Source of the DNA: Lactuca virosa
Taxonomy: Eukaryota; Streptophyta; Magnoliopsida; Asterales; Asteraceae
Length of the DNA stretch: 64,000 nt
Assembly: GCA_928212115.1 (NCBI GenBank)
Contig: CAKMRJ010005634.1
Location: 259,608,982 to 259,672,981, forward strand
Direction of reading: 5' to 3'
The translations under genes were made by a program, and so were the position numbers. Below the pieces are notes generated by a model. The model did no database searches. It was not told the DNA's origin and saw only the letters and a list, made by a program, of their open reading frames with translations. Shown piece after piece: positions 33,053 through 43,836 of this stretch (within the stretch, counting starts at the first letter, position 1; every line of letters begins with the position of its first letter).

Positions 33053-33817
33053 TGTTGGGTTTTGAGCACTATAACACTCTTATGGTGCACATGCAACCCT
33101 AAATTCTTTGTATCTATGTTTTCTCTAATTATACATGCATTTTCAATTTTTCCAAAGCATTCTCCTAACTAGCATAGAAATTTTCAAATGAACAATACAA
33201 CTAGTTAGATGACTTACCTCTTAGAAGGACTTGTAGTTCTTGACCTTTTAAAGCTTGAGCACCCCAAGTGTGATTCCTCTAATGGTTCACAAACACCAAT
33301 ATGCAAGAGGAGGCTTGAGAGAATAAGTTACTTGCACAAAATCAATATCACTCTCCAAGAATCTTGTGTCCACCGATTTTGGCTCTAGGGGGGTTTATTT
33401 ATAGTGTGGAAAATGCTAGGGTTACACTTTGTAAACCCTAATGACCTTTCATATTACTTAGGATCCATGGGTTAACCTCCATGGATTATCTCATTGGTTT
33501 AGCCCATCCTAAATAACCATGGATCATTAGCCCACACTATTAGAATCATTGATTTACACAATCAATCCCCATATATTTAATTAGTCTCATTTGATCACAA
33601 AATTAATTCCAAATTAATTCTTGATCAATACTAATTAAATAATATGATTTCATATTAATATATTATACTTGTAATATATTAATAAATCATAAATAACCTT
33701 TTTCTCAAAAGTCCATCCTATCAAATTGCACTGGTGAAGACAACCCAAAAGGACCATGATACAATCGGGTCAAGTACATCCCATTTATAGTTATGGGCTT
33801 AGACACCAAATCCAACA
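33053..33817 (-). repeat. 5' LTR of copia A
   Basis: 765 bp, partner of 9393-10156. TATA (minus TATAAATAAA) at 33394-33403. Confidence 0.93.
33394..33403 (-). promoter_or_regulatory. TATA box in 5' LTR of A
   Basis: Minus strand TATAAATAAA. Would drive transcription of A leftwards. Confidence 0.55.
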
Positions 33818-33822
33818 ATTTA
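33818..33822. repeat. Right target-site duplicate of A
   Basis: attta against atttg at 9388-9392. Confidence 0.6.
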
Positions 33823-33867
33823 TAGTGTCGAACTTCGAGGACAAAGTCAATTCTAGTGGGGGAAAAT
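33823..33867 (+). other. End of G1 internal region and polypurine tract
   Basis: GTGTCGAACTTCGAGGAC is the last stretch typical of plant chromovirus pol ends. AGTGGGGGAAAA (33855-33866) is the polypurine tract just before the 3' LTR. Confidence 0.8.
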
Positions 33868-33925
33868 TGTAATATCTGGATCCCGAGGTAATTAAATTTA
33901 TAATATTGTTAAGCATTTTAATGTT

Positions 33926-34024
33926 GCCATGACGTGGGGAAGGCGCCACGATGTGGCACTTCAAGAAAAATCGCGGATTCATTAAAGGCCGCCACGATGT
34001 GACAGTGTATGGCCACGACGTGGC
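33926..34024. promoter_or_regulatory. GCCACGNNGTGGC palindrome pairs in G1 LTR
   Basis: Starts at 33926/33945 (19 bp) and 33991/34012 (21 bp). Upstream of the TATA box. Confidence 0.7.
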
Positions 34025-34386
34025 AGCTAGTATAACACCATGTTCCGAATCGTTTCCTAATGCAAGATGGTAACCCGAAGACCGAGTATCATCAGGTTTA
34101 GGATCTTTTAGGAAAAGAGATTTTAGAGTTATTTGGGTGTGGGTAAGGAAATTTGGATGATCCGGGAAGTTCGGTTTGTGTTTTGGAGCCAAGATGTATT
34201 TTTGTAAAGTTTCAGTTCGGGCTTTTTTGGAATTTGGATTTTTTTGAGATGTTTTAAGGCAAGTATGAGTTGACAGAAGTGTAGAGATTCTCGTTACCTC
34301 TTCGTGGATATAAGGATCGTCGGAAATGGACTTATAACGAAGAAGTTATGGCCTTCAGAAGATTCATGGTTTTAGGGTTAAGGCCA

Positions 34387-34487
34387 GTACGTGGGGCGTA
34401 CGATGGTGTACGTTGGGCGTACTAAACCATATGATCGTGCATGCCTTATGCAGTACACTGGGCGTACCAAAAGTACGTTGGACGTAC
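34387..34487. promoter_or_regulatory. GTACGnnnnnCGTAC palindrome pairs in G1 LTR
   Basis: Starts at 34387/34408 (21 bp) and 34453/34473 (20 bp), just upstream of TATA. Confidence 0.75.
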
Positions 34488-34524
34488 TCTAGTCAGACCC
34501 AAACCCTAATTTAGGGTCTTGGAC

Positions 34525-34534
34525 CCTATTTAAG
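34525..34534 (+). promoter_or_regulatory. TATA-like box of G1 LTR
   Basis: CCTATTTAAG, in the same context (GGGTCTTGGACCCTATTTAA) as solo LTR F (46883-46892). Confidence 0.6.
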
Positions 34535-35111
34535 CTGCTTAACTCACCACCAAACTCTATTATCTTTAGCCTCCATCCCTCTAAACCCTAGAATCGAAAC
34601 CCTAGAACCTATTTGTGTGGTTTTTGTGCTTTTGGTGGTATTTCATGCTTTTTGGTGTTCATAAAAGAAGAAGGAACTTCTTGGCGAAGTGTGGGATTGC
34701 TTTAAGCTTTTGGATCCAGGCTTGTTGCATCTTGATCTACATTTTGGAGGTATAAAGTTTCTATCTTGATGACTCTGGGTTTTAGATCTAGTTTAAGGAG
34801 TAATTTGGGTTCTTTTGGTCCTTAGAGTCATCCTTGTGAGTATGAGCTAATCCAAGAGCTTAGAATGTTGGATATTGGCCTTTAGGAGGTCCCTTGTTCA
34901 TAAAAATGTCATCTTGAGGAGTTATTATGGTGCATGCACGAGTTTGGGTGATTATTATGGATTGTATTAAGATTTTGGTCCCATTAAGCGTTGCAAAGGA
35001 GTAAATTTTCGAACTTTTCTTGTTAAGACATCTCATTAGGTTCATATCCAAGTTTGGAAGTCACTGTCTTAACCATTAAGAGCTTATTTTGGATTTTTGG
35101 ACCTTGGAGGA

Positions 35112-35231
35112 GTATGTTGGGCATATGTAAGTGTACGCTCAGCGTAATACTGATTTTGTGCATTCGGGACTTGTAATCTGTTCTTTGAGGGTGAGTACGA
35201 TGGGTATACCATTCTGGTACGCAAGGCGTAC
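35112..35231. promoter_or_regulatory. Further GTAC palindrome pairs downstream of G1 TATA
   Basis: Starts at 35112/35133 (21 bp) and 35195/35217 (22 bp). The copy at 35112 reads GTATG...CATAT, consistent with CpG decay on both sides. Confidence 0.65.
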
Positions 35232-35663
35232 TCCCCATTTTGCCATTTTGGGCTATTTAAGACTTGGGCCTTGTTGGGCCATTAGACTTTGGACTTTAGG
35301 CCATGGATGGACTTAGGGTTTTCTTGGAAGTATGTACATGAATGTTTTGGGGCCCAATCATGTTATTGGGCCATAATGGGCTTTTGTTGCTTTTGATTTG
35401 GGCTTTGGATTTCCATTTTGCGTTTTGGGCTTTTTATGCATTTTGAGCTGGGCCTTGGTTAGGGAACAAGTAAGGAAAAGTTAAAATGGTCTTTTACCCA
35501 TTAGGAAGATGGTTTATGGAGTGGGCCTTGGATTTTGGATTATCGGGTTAATAATTTGATTAAGATTGTATTTATAGATTAGTTGGCGCGAGGTTATCTG
35601 GTTCAGCGGTCCGAGCAATTATTTGATTATCAGCGGATTGAGGTGAGTCTTCTCACTGTATCC

Positions 35664-35692
35664 ATGGGTCAAAGGCACCAATGCTGACCCAT
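35664..35692 (+). other. Conserved hairpin in G1 LTR
   Basis: ATGGGTC...GACCCAT, 7-bp stem, 15-nt loop containing AAGGCACCAATG; counterpart in H (37309) and F (48083). Confidence 0.65.
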
Positions 35693-35733
35693 TATTTGTT
35701 ATGTGGAATGCTAGTTGTCTTTGTGATGCTTGC

Positions 35734-35865
35734 ATGAAAGACCAAGATCTCGCCACTGGCAATTGTATGATAGACCAGGATGTGGCCCCTAGCAGTTGTA
35801 TGAAAGACCAGGATCTGGCCCCTGGCACTTGTATGAAAGACCGGGATTTGGCGCTCGGCATTGCA
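35734..35865. repeat. 33-bp minisatellite in G1 LTR
   Basis: Copies start at 35734, 35767, 35800, 35833 (ATGAAAGACCAGGATCTGGC), with decayed copies up to about 35935. The 33-bp period keeps a chance reading frame open. Confidence 0.85.
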
Positions 35866-37005
35866 AGGGAATACCATGATTTGGCCCATGACAGGAAATG
35901 ATTGTAAGACTATGATTTGGCCCATAACATTCACTTTCTTATGTTATGGTATGTGCTATTTTGGGGGAACTCGCTAAGCTTTGTGCTTGCGGTTTTTGTG
36001 GTTATGGTTTCAGGTACTTCTGGTTCGAAAGGGAAGGCCCGGTTTGATCGCAGTGCATCCACCCTTGTTTTCGAATGATGATGATTTTGGGATTGTAATC
36101 TGATAACTATTTTCTTATAAAAGTACTTATGAATATTGGATAAGAAAATATTAAACGTTGACTTAAAGATAATTAATATTTTTGATGAATTGAAAATGAA
36201 ATTTTACCTCATAATTTTGGGACGTTACGGCTAGCAAATGACAAAACCCTATTTCCAGATTTTATCCATATTTAAAGAAATGAGGAGGCTAGGGTTTGCT
36301 CACCCTCAGCCTCCATCAGCCTCTCTGAGAATTTTGAAAACCCTAATTCCATCCTCCTTTGTGTAACCTTGTTTTGGGGTGTTCTTGAAGACATTGAAGA
36401 AAAAAGAAGAAGAAAAGAACTAAAGATTCAACAATAAAGTCTCCATCCTTTGTTGTAGCATTCTTCTGGACCCTTGTAAGTGTTCAGGACTCTATTTATC
36501 ATGATAGGTTGTTGGATTTTGAGTTTTGTCCCTAAATCTTCATTTTTTTTATTATTGGGTGGTGAGATCTCATAAAGTTTGCAACTTTATGAATCCCCAG
36601 GCCATTTAGGGCATTTGGTGCTTTGGATCTGGACTAGTAGTGAATTTTGGTACCATGGATGGATCTTTTGCTCAAAAACCCTCATTTTGACCTAATAATA
36701 GCCCAAGACATGCACTTGACATGCATATCTGGAAAGCAAGGGTTTTTATGTTGTTGTATGATGCTATAAACGTTTATGGAAATATGGATCTAGAAGTCTT
36801 CATGATTAAGTTCTTAATGAGTTAAGCCAAGTTATCTTTTGCCCTTTTTAGAACTAAGAAATGAGATCTCTATCACTTAGATGGTCTAAAGGGATAAAGT
36901 TGGAAACTTTATCCACTTGGACCTTAGAATGGACCAAAATCTAGGCTTTGGAGCCCTTAGGATCAAAGAAATCGACTAAATTTATTAAGCTGTTGGGAGC
37001 CCAGT

Positions 37006-37108
37006 GCCCACAGTGTAGCCTAGGCTGCCACAACGTGGAAACTGGGCTAAGGCTTGTTTGTTTGGCAAATTATGGTCACGGCATGGCTAAGGATGGCCAC
37101 AGTGTGGC
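37006..37108. promoter_or_regulatory. CCACnnnGTGG palindrome pairs in H
   Basis: CAC cores at 37009/37029 (20 bp) and 37077/37098 (21 bp). Confidence 0.65.
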
Positions 37109-37286
37109 GACCAATTGGGTTGACTTTGACGTTGACTGTTGACCGTTGACTTTGACCAAGTCTGTCTTTAGGTCATTTGGGGTATTTTGAGTAGTAGTTT
37201 GAGTTTAGTTCACTGTTTATTGTATAGGTGACCGATAGTCAGAAGTTTGGAGCAGTTATCTGTTCAACTATATTTCGAATTGTGAG

Positions 37287-37714
37287 GTGAGTTTTCCTCA
37301 CTGTACTTGTGGGTCGAAGGCATAAATGTTGGCCCACTGGATTATATACCCTGGTATATTGGATAGATGTTATGCTGGTTATATGTTAGATTGGTAGATC
37401 TTTATGATTACCTGTACTTTATGGTTATTGATTGTTATTGCATATGTTGACATGTTATGGTTGGTTGGGTTGAGGCGGTCCTGCTTTTTGCTGAAGACCA
37501 AGATACCCGGGTCGCACCGGATTGATTGAAGGCCCGTGAGGTGGTCCAGTCAGGCTGAAGGCCCGAAGAGCGGTCCAAGTAGGCTGTAGGTCATGTGAGG
37601 CGGTCCAATTAGGATGAAGGCTCATATATGCATGTTGTTTTCTTTATGGTTGTATGTGGTACTATGGGAGAATTCACTAAGCTTTCGCTTACAATTATAT
37701 TGTTATGGTTTCAG
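37287..37714 (+). other. Intron-like block in H
   Basis: Donor GAG/GTGAGT, acceptor GGTTTCAG/GTACTTC (428 bp). Hairpin GTGGGTC...GGCCCAC at 37309-37337; CACTAAGCTTTCGCTTA near 37677. Confidence 0.5.
37541..37630. repeat. 29-30-bp minisatellite in H
   Basis: GCGGTCCAAGTAGGCTGAAGG-like units starting at 37541, 37570 and 37600. Confidence 0.7.
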
Positions 37715-37897
37715 GTACTTCAGATAACAGGGGCAAGGCGAATGCTTGTTGTGCACATCCTTCAAATTTAATGAGATTTGATTTTGGGATACTCTGATTT
37801 ATAATTTGACATTTTGGAACCATGTTTTGTAAACAGTTATGGGTTTTGGTTTGGTTTTGAAATTGAAAAATTTTACCTAGATTTTTGGGATGTTACA

Positions 37898-39290
37898 AAC
37901 GGAGTTCGTATGCAAAAGTTACGGACTTTTGAAGAAAAAGAAAAAATAGCCGGTCAAAAGTGTAAAATTTCAAAACTTAAAACGCATTTTAAACATTCCA
38001 TTGTCTTTCATTTGAGAATTCTGATTACATTTCTGGAGTCATCATGTTCTGGACAATCAATTGGCATGTTTGGAAAATTTTACGAAACAGGAAATTGGGC
38101 GCGCTTTTCGAGACGACAAGTGGAAAAAGTAGGATAAGGGGTAAAATATAGATCCTTTTCCTAAACAAAAATCATCCAATTGCTACACTCCTCTCCCTAT
38201 CTATACTTTCTCTCTCTAAAATCTCTCTCCTTTTTTTTTCTTTTTCCGACGGCTGGACCACCCATCGCTACCGTTCCTCTGTGGCGTCGTAAACGATAAT
38301 TTAGGCGATAATTCCGGTGAGTCCCGATCGGCTTGAAAATTAGTTTTCTGTGTTGCTGAAGAGCAGATCTACAAGCCTACGTCGTCGGTTCGTCCAACGT
38401 TAAAAAGTCGAGAAAACACAAAATGAAACCCGATTCTTGAAACGAATACTTTTTACGCTTCAAGGGTGAGTTCGGTCCCTTTTTTAAGTATTTTATGTTT
38501 TCGGTGGAGAATACATGCATTACGTGTGTTTACATTTATATAAACTCGTAATCGTTATATTTCTTATTTACACATAAATAAACTAGTTAACGTTTATATT
38601 TCATATTTACGTTTATATAAGCTAGTTGTCGTTTATGTTTCATATGATCGTTTATATTTCTTATGTAAGCTTAAATAAACCAGTTAACGTTTATGGCTCA
38701 TATTTACGTTTATATAAACTAGTTGTCATTTATGTCTCATATTATTGTTTATATTTATTATTTACACTTAAATAAACTAATTAATGTTTATATTTCATAT
38801 TTACATTTATATATGCCAGATGACATTTATGTCTCATATTATCGTTTATATTTCTTATTTATGTTTAAATAAACTAGTTAACATTTATATTTTATATTTA
38901 TGTTTATATAAGTTAGTTGTCGTTTATGTCTGATATTATCATTTATATTTGCTATTTATGTTTATATAAACTAATTATTATCGATTAAAAGTTTATATTT
39001 CTTAATAACATCAAAGTATATTTACGTCAAGTTTATATTTGTTCTTATTATTTGTTAAACAACTGGATGAAATTATATAAACATGCTATTCTTGTTAAAA
39101 GTTTATAATTTTATTTAGTTCATGTTTATAATTGTTTAATGGTTGTTAAAAACAACTAGATTAAAACATGTAAACTTAATTGTTTAACAAAACATCAAGT
39201 TATATATTTTTATGTCTTAATACAACTAAATATATAGTTTATGGCACATTTATAAACAATAACAGTCAATTTAATGCTTATAAATGTATC
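37898..39290 (+). repeat. LTR/leader fragment I
   Basis: Begins AACGGAGTTCGTATG, a segment typical of gypsy LTR middles (compare G2 minus strand near 7330). A TCTCTCTC-rich start region lies at 38190-38250, a GGGTGAGTTC box at 38465 and then the 97-bp tandem repeat. No reading frame; both ends unclear. H probably inserted into it. Confidence 0.5.
38489..38985. repeat. 97-bp tandem repeat, about five copies
   Basis: The anchor GTTAACGTTTAT recurs at 38586, 38683, 38780 and 38877 (exactly 97 bp each), with a decayed copy at 38974 and a partial one before 38586. Units are AT-rich, each built from CGTTTATATTTC-like sub-repeats alternating with AAATAAACTAG. Confidence 0.88.
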
Positions 39291-39299
39291 AACCAGAAT

Positions 39300-40610
39300 A
39301 ATCAATCAATATCGAAGAAATAACAAGCAATGAGAGTTCCTTTGATGATGTCCCTAATGAAGAGGAAATTCCTCGTAATGTTGAAGCACATGTTTTTTAG
39401 CATACAAATGAGTATACTAAGGTTTTGAATGAAAAAAGAAAACATTATCTTGAAAAAATGTTGTACTTTATCCACAATTCAAAGATTTTCCAAATTAAGT
39501 TTTGATGACATCAAAAAATGGTGAGAATGTAAATTTGAAATTTAAGGATTTGTTGGAAACAGATAACTTGAAAGTAACTGATGAGAGTTTTTATTCGAAT
39601 CATAATGTCGTTGAAAACAATTTGAATCAAAATTCAAAGACATTTCAAATGAAGAAAATTCAAAATTCGAGTTATAAAACCAACACGAAAGTGAAGTGTT
39701 TGGGTTGTGAAAGGAACCGAGACTTATGTTAAAGACATCCCAAAACTCGTTGATATGTCTATTCTAGAAGAATCAAAAGTTTAAAATTCGAAACAAAATT
39801 TAAAAAAAAAATCATTTTTGAAAGAGCGTGAAACCAATATAGATGTTCGATATAATTCTTACTGGAAGAATAAATGTAACCTTAAAAAAAACTGTTTTCT
39901 AAATAATTTTCAACAAGGTCCTCAAAATCATTGTCAAAATAATTCTCAAAATCGTTTTCAACAAGGTCCTAAAAATCTTCTTCAAACTAATTGTCAAAAT
40001 CATTTTTTTGACATCGTTTTCAAATGGTTTTCAACAAAGATATAAGAATCATTTTCAACAAAGATCTCAAAAATCTTTTCAACAAACAAATCAAACAAAA
40101 TCCACAACAAATGTTGTTAAGAAAAATGTGAATTTTATACAAAATGATCCCAATCTTCCAAATCCTAATTCAAAGCAAAAGTCGAAGGTTTTCGTTATAA
40201 AGGTAAAAGTAATATCGATAATTTCAATTACTAGTTGGAAAACAAAGGAAAATGATATCAATCAGGGTCATATTTATAAGAAGAAATAAAGGATGCTTAT
40301 AAAAATTATTTTTGTGAATCAATAAATGGAAGTACCTCCTCACAAGAAACATTATTGAAGCCATCAAAATGGAGCCAAGAAAAATAAAAAAAATAAAATT
40401 TGAGTTTTCAAAGTGCAAAAGTTGAGAATGAGAAAATCAATATTGATGCTTCGATGTTGAATATGCTTCTTCACCTCAAAGTAATAATGTTGATTTTATT
40501 GATCATATTAAATTCAAAGTTCGTAATTGGATTTGTAATTCCACATTTCACACTAGTGTTCAAGGATCCAAAAATCATTGGATCCCTAAGTCTCTCTAAT
40601 TGATTGCAGG
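39300..40610 (+). pseudogene. Gag remnant of E
   Basis: Broken frames: acidic SNESSFDDVPNEEEIP (39330), Asn/Lys-rich stretches, a knuckle-like KCLGCERN (39693) without the His-Cys half, and Gln/Asn-rich repeats (NNFQQGPQNHCQNNSQN near 39905-40080). Composition and position fit the post-capsid part of SIRE gag. The capsid part is not seen. Confidence 0.5.
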
Positions 40611-42140
40611 TGCTATGTAATGAGCAATATGATGAGAATTGGTATATGGATAGTTATTGCTCACGTCACATGACTTTAAGGAAGGAGTGTTTCAGAGATT
40701 TCAGGAAGATAACTAATGCATGAGTAGTAAAGTTTTGAAATAATAATAAATACACAATCATGGGTTGTGGAAAAGTAACAAATGGAAATTTTACAGTTAA
40801 TCGAGTTGCCTATGTCGAATATCTGAAACACAATCTCATAAGTGTGTCTCAATTGGTTGTAGGAACTGAAAATCAAGTGTTGTTTGATGAAGAAGGAAAT
40901 GTCATCTCCAACAAAAAAACAAAAGAAGTGTTGTTAAAATTCAAAAGAAAAGGAGACATGTTTACGTTAGATATCAAGCCTATTGTTTGTTTACCTTCAA
41001 TTTGCTTACTATCAAATGCTTCTTCAGATTTAAGCTGGCTTTGGTATTAAAGGCTTTCTCACTTGAATTTCAAAAATCTCAATAAGCTTGTTTTAAATGA
41101 TTTAGTTCAAGGTCTACCTATTCTTAAGTTTGACAATGATTCTTTGTGTGCAACTTGTGAACAAGGAAAGCAACATCGATAAGGACATCCGATTGTCATC
41201 GACTCGAAGATAGTTGAACCTTTAGAACTTCTATATATTGAATTTATGTGGACCATCGCCAATTGAATCAATTGGTGGAAAGAAATACATTTTGGTTAAT
41301 GTAGACGATTTCTCACGGTTTACTTGGGTTTATTTTCATAGAAAAAAGTCTGAGACTGCTCAAGTAATGATCAATTTTATCAAAGAAATTGAAGTGAGTT
41401 TGAAGAAGAAAGTTCGCAGAATTAGAAGTAATAATGAAACAGAAATTCAGAATCATGTTATGGACTCATTTTTTTATAAGTCATGATATTTCTCATAGTC
41501 TTTCTGCTCCATATACACCTTAAAAGAATGGAGTTGTGGAAAGAAGAAATCGATCATTGTGTGAAGCAGCGAGAACAATGCTAACATATGAGAATATACC
41601 TCAATATTATTAGGCTGAAGCTATTTCTACTGCTTATTTCAGTCAAAATCGTTCTTTTATACATCGAAGATTCAATATCACCACATATGAAATCGTTAAC
41701 AGAAGGAAACCTAATATAAATTTTTTTCCATGTTTTTGGTTGTAGGTGTTTCATCATGAATTTGAAAGATCATCTTTCACAATTTGAAGCTAAAGCCAAT
41801 GAAGGAATACTTCTTGGATATTCACAAAATTCAGTTACATATAGGGTGATGAACAAAAGGACAAGGAGGATCGAAGAAATATTCAGTTTGACATTTGATG
41901 ATTATTATGTCAAAAGAGTTGTGACTGTTTTGCCACATAATCCAATCTTTTCTACTTCTCAAGAGGATTCTAATCAAATGGATACTTTTGATCCTTCATT
42001 TCCTCCAATGGAGAAGTGGACAAGCGATCATCCTAAAGAACAAATCTTGGTAATCCTAACTCAGGTGTCATGACAAGAGCACAAATTCAAGCAAGAAATG
42101 AAATTCTTAATGTAAATGAAGAATTTTTCATGTTTCATGT
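40611..42140 (+). pseudogene. Protease and integrase of E
   Basis: Protease NWYMDSYCSRHMT (the Gly of Asp-Ser-Gly is Tyr) at about 40640. VAYVEYLKHNLISVSQLV, DLSWLWY, LCATCEQGKQH (zinc site), a frame change near 41245, then LCGPSPIESIGGKKYILVNVDDFSRF, KVRRIRSNNETEIQNH (second Asp is Asn), PYTP*KNGVVERRNRSL (Glu), DHLSQFEAKANEGILLGYS and RVMNKRTRRIEEIFSLTFDD to 42073. The loss of protease Gly and integrase Asp shows long decay. Confidence 0.8.
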
Positions 42141-43836
42141 TTTCATTTCAAATATGAACCAAAGACTGTTAAGGTTGCATTATAACATCCTGATTGGGTT
42201 GCTGCTATGCAAGCTGAATTGGTTGAGTTCAATAGAAACAAAGTGTGGAGGTTAATACTTAAACCTGAAAATGTTTATGTTATTGGACTTAAATGGATTT
42301 TCAAAAATAAAGTTGATAAAGAAGGAAATGTTGTTTGTAATAAGAAGGACTTGTTGTTAAAGGATATAGTCAACAAAAAGGTATTGATTATGATGAAACT
42401 TTCACTCTTGTCGCAAGACTTGAAGCTGTTAGAATTTTTATTACCTATGAAACTCATAAGAACTTCGATGTTTACCAAATGGACATAAAGTGTGCTGTTC
42501 TAAATGGTGTACTACAAGAAAGTGTGTACGTGGAACAACCGCCTAGATCAGTAAATGATAAGTTTCCAAATCATTGTTGTATTCTCGATAAAGTTGTTTA
42601 TGGATTAAAACAAACACTAAGGGCATGATATTCAGCATTAACCAGTTTTTTTTGAAAATCTATAATTTTAGAGAAGGATCAGTTGATCCTACTTTATATC
42701 AAAAGAAAGTGGGGGATCATTTAATGCTTGCTTAAATTTATGTAAATGATAAGTTTCCAAATCATTGTTGTATTCTCGATAAAGTTGTTTATGGATTAAA
42801 ACAAACACTAAGGGCATGATATTCAGCATTAACCAGTTTTTTTTGAAAATCTATAATTTTAGAGAAGGATCAGTTGATCCTACTTTATATCAAAAGAAAG
42901 TGGGGGATCATTTAATGCTTGCTTAAATTTATGTAAATGATATTATTTTTGGTTCTACTGACCCTGCTTTTTCGAAGGGGAAGATCAACTATTTTTGGGG
43001 TTAAATATTCAACAAAGCAAAGAAGGAATCTTCATTAATCAGAAATCATACACGAAGAATTTATTAGAAAGATTTGGGATGGACAAGTGCTCAGATGCGA
43101 AGGTTCTAATGACGTTTGGCACAAGATTAAGTCCTTCTTTGGATTATGCCAGCTGTTGATTTAAATATTTATCGAATCATGATTGGTTCATTGTTATATC
43201 TAACTAGAAGTCGACCTGGTATTATGTTTTCAATTTGTAATTGTGCTAGTTATCTGGCTAATCCAAGGGAATCACATGTCACTGATGTGAAGAATATCTT
43301 CATTGAACACCTACACATGGTCTTTGGTATCCTGCAAACACTGGATTTTCATTCAAGCCTATTCAGATGCTGACTTGGGTGCTTGTTAACTTGATCATAA
43401 GAGTACAAATGGTGGTTGTCAATTTCTTGATGGGAAGTTGGTAAGTTGGCAGTCGAAGAAGCAAACAAGTATTTTGATATCGACAACAAAGGCGACATAT
43501 ATTGCTGCTGCTACATGTACTTCTCAAGTGATATGGATTCATATTCAACTTCGTGACTATGTGATTAACATGAAGAAAATAACATTTTTTTGTGATTCTC
43601 AAAGTGCAATTTGTATTTGTCATAATCCATTTCAACATTCCAAAACTAAACATATTGCTCTTCGAAATCATTTTATCAAAGATCATGTGGAAGATTGTAA
43701 TATTGAGGTGCATTTTATCCAAACAAGAAATCAACTTGCAGGAATTTTCATGAAAGCTCTTGATGAGAAGTATTTTTTAAGGATTTTGAATGATTTGGGA
43801 ATGATGGAGGCTTGTTATGTTCCCACATCAAGCTAA
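42141..43836 (+). pseudogene. Reverse transcriptase and RNase H of E
   Basis: RT: MQAELVEFNRNKVW, LKWIFKNKVDKEGN, a frame change near 42350, DYDETFTLVARLEAVRIF, MDIKCAVLNGVLQESVYVEQPP, KVVYGLKQ, then a 191-bp tandem duplication (42551-42932), the catalytic box as YVNDIIFGSTD (second-position Asp of YVDD is Asn), LGLNIQQSKEGIFINQ, YRIMIGSLLYLTRSRPGIMF. RNase H 43380-43836: GGCQFLDGKLVSWQSKKQ, TYIAAATCTSQVIW, FFCDSQSAICI, HIALRNHFIKDHV, ending at a normal stop. Inactive. Confidence 0.85.
42551..42932. repeat. Perfect 191-bp tandem duplication in E RT
   Basis: 42551-42741 and 42742-42932 read identically. The shared decamer GTAAATGATA stands at 42551, 42742 and 42933, marking 10-bp microhomology at the ends. 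191 is not a multiple of three, so it shifts the frame. Confidence 0.93.

Larger units (their letters stand above)
9393..33817 (-). mobile_element. Ty1/copia retrotransposon A (nested host of B)
   Basis: Both LTRs are present (33053-33817 as 5' LTR, 9393-10156 as 3' LTR), with PBS, leader, gag, PR-IN-RT-RH and PPT in the right order on the minus strand. B (12531-28975) interrupts the start of RT with a perfect 5-bp duplication. Without B, A is about 8.0 kb. It lies in the end of the G1 integrase. Several stops make it inactive. The LTRs are alike but carry indels (an 11-bp difference near 33480 and another near 33606), so the insertion is not very young. Confidence 0.93.
35643..36013 (+). other. 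Intron-like block in G1 LTR
   Basis: Donor AG/GTGAGT at 35641-35648, acceptor GGTTTCAG/GTACTTC ending at 36013 (371 bp). Contains a hairpin at 35664-35692, the 33-bp minisatellite and GGAACTCGCTAAGC. The same order occurs in H and F. Confidence 0.5.
7938..36229 (+). mobile_element. Ty3/gypsy chromovirus G1, split by copia A
   Basis: The left half (7938-9392) carries integrase and chromodomain. The right half (33818-36229) carries the last bases before the 3' LTR, a polypurine tract and a complete 2.36-kb 3' LTR. The two halves join in sense when A (9393-33817) is removed. The 5' part (LTR, gag, PR, RT, RH) is outside the window or displaced by G2. The integrase with C-terminal chromodomain places it among plant chromoviruses (Tekay-like by resemblance; inference). 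Confidence 0.85.
33868..36229 (+). repeat. 3' LTR of chromovirus G1 (2.36 kb)
   Basis: Starts TGTAATATCTGG, ends GGGACGTTACG (final A of CA mutated to G). Order inside: GCCACGNNGTGGC pairs, GTACG...CGTAC pairs, TATA box, pyrimidine-rich start region with CCCTCTAAACCCTA, a further GTAC pair, intron-like block with hairpin and 33-bp minisatellite, CTAAGC motif, end. Right flank gctag would be the G1 target duplicate (partner outside). Confidence 0.85.
36230..37897 (+). repeat. 3' two thirds of gypsy LTR H
   Basis: Begins at the end of G1 just before a CATATTTAAA box and ends TTTTGGGATGTTACA. Order of parts is as in G1 and F: TATA-like box, GCCAC palindrome pairs, intron-like block with hairpin and repeats, CACTAAGC motif, end. 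The missing 5' third should lie left of G1, outside the window, if G1 inserted here. Confidence 0.7.

Noticed and set aside
35701..35901. Open frame with 11-residue repeats (CMKDQDLAPGT-like)
   Set aside because: The 33-bp minisatellite of the G1 LTR keeps a frame open because 33 is a multiple of three. It lies in an LTR and no family is recognised.
7938..36234. gctag both at 7938-7942 and 36230-36234, as if a target duplication
   Set aside because: The first flanks the LTR of G2 (minus) and the second the LTR of G1 (plus). They are ends of different elements, so the match is taken as chance.
37814..38137. 107-codon plus-strand frame
   Set aside because: It crosses the joint between LTR H and fragment I at 37897, so it is chimeric and accidental.
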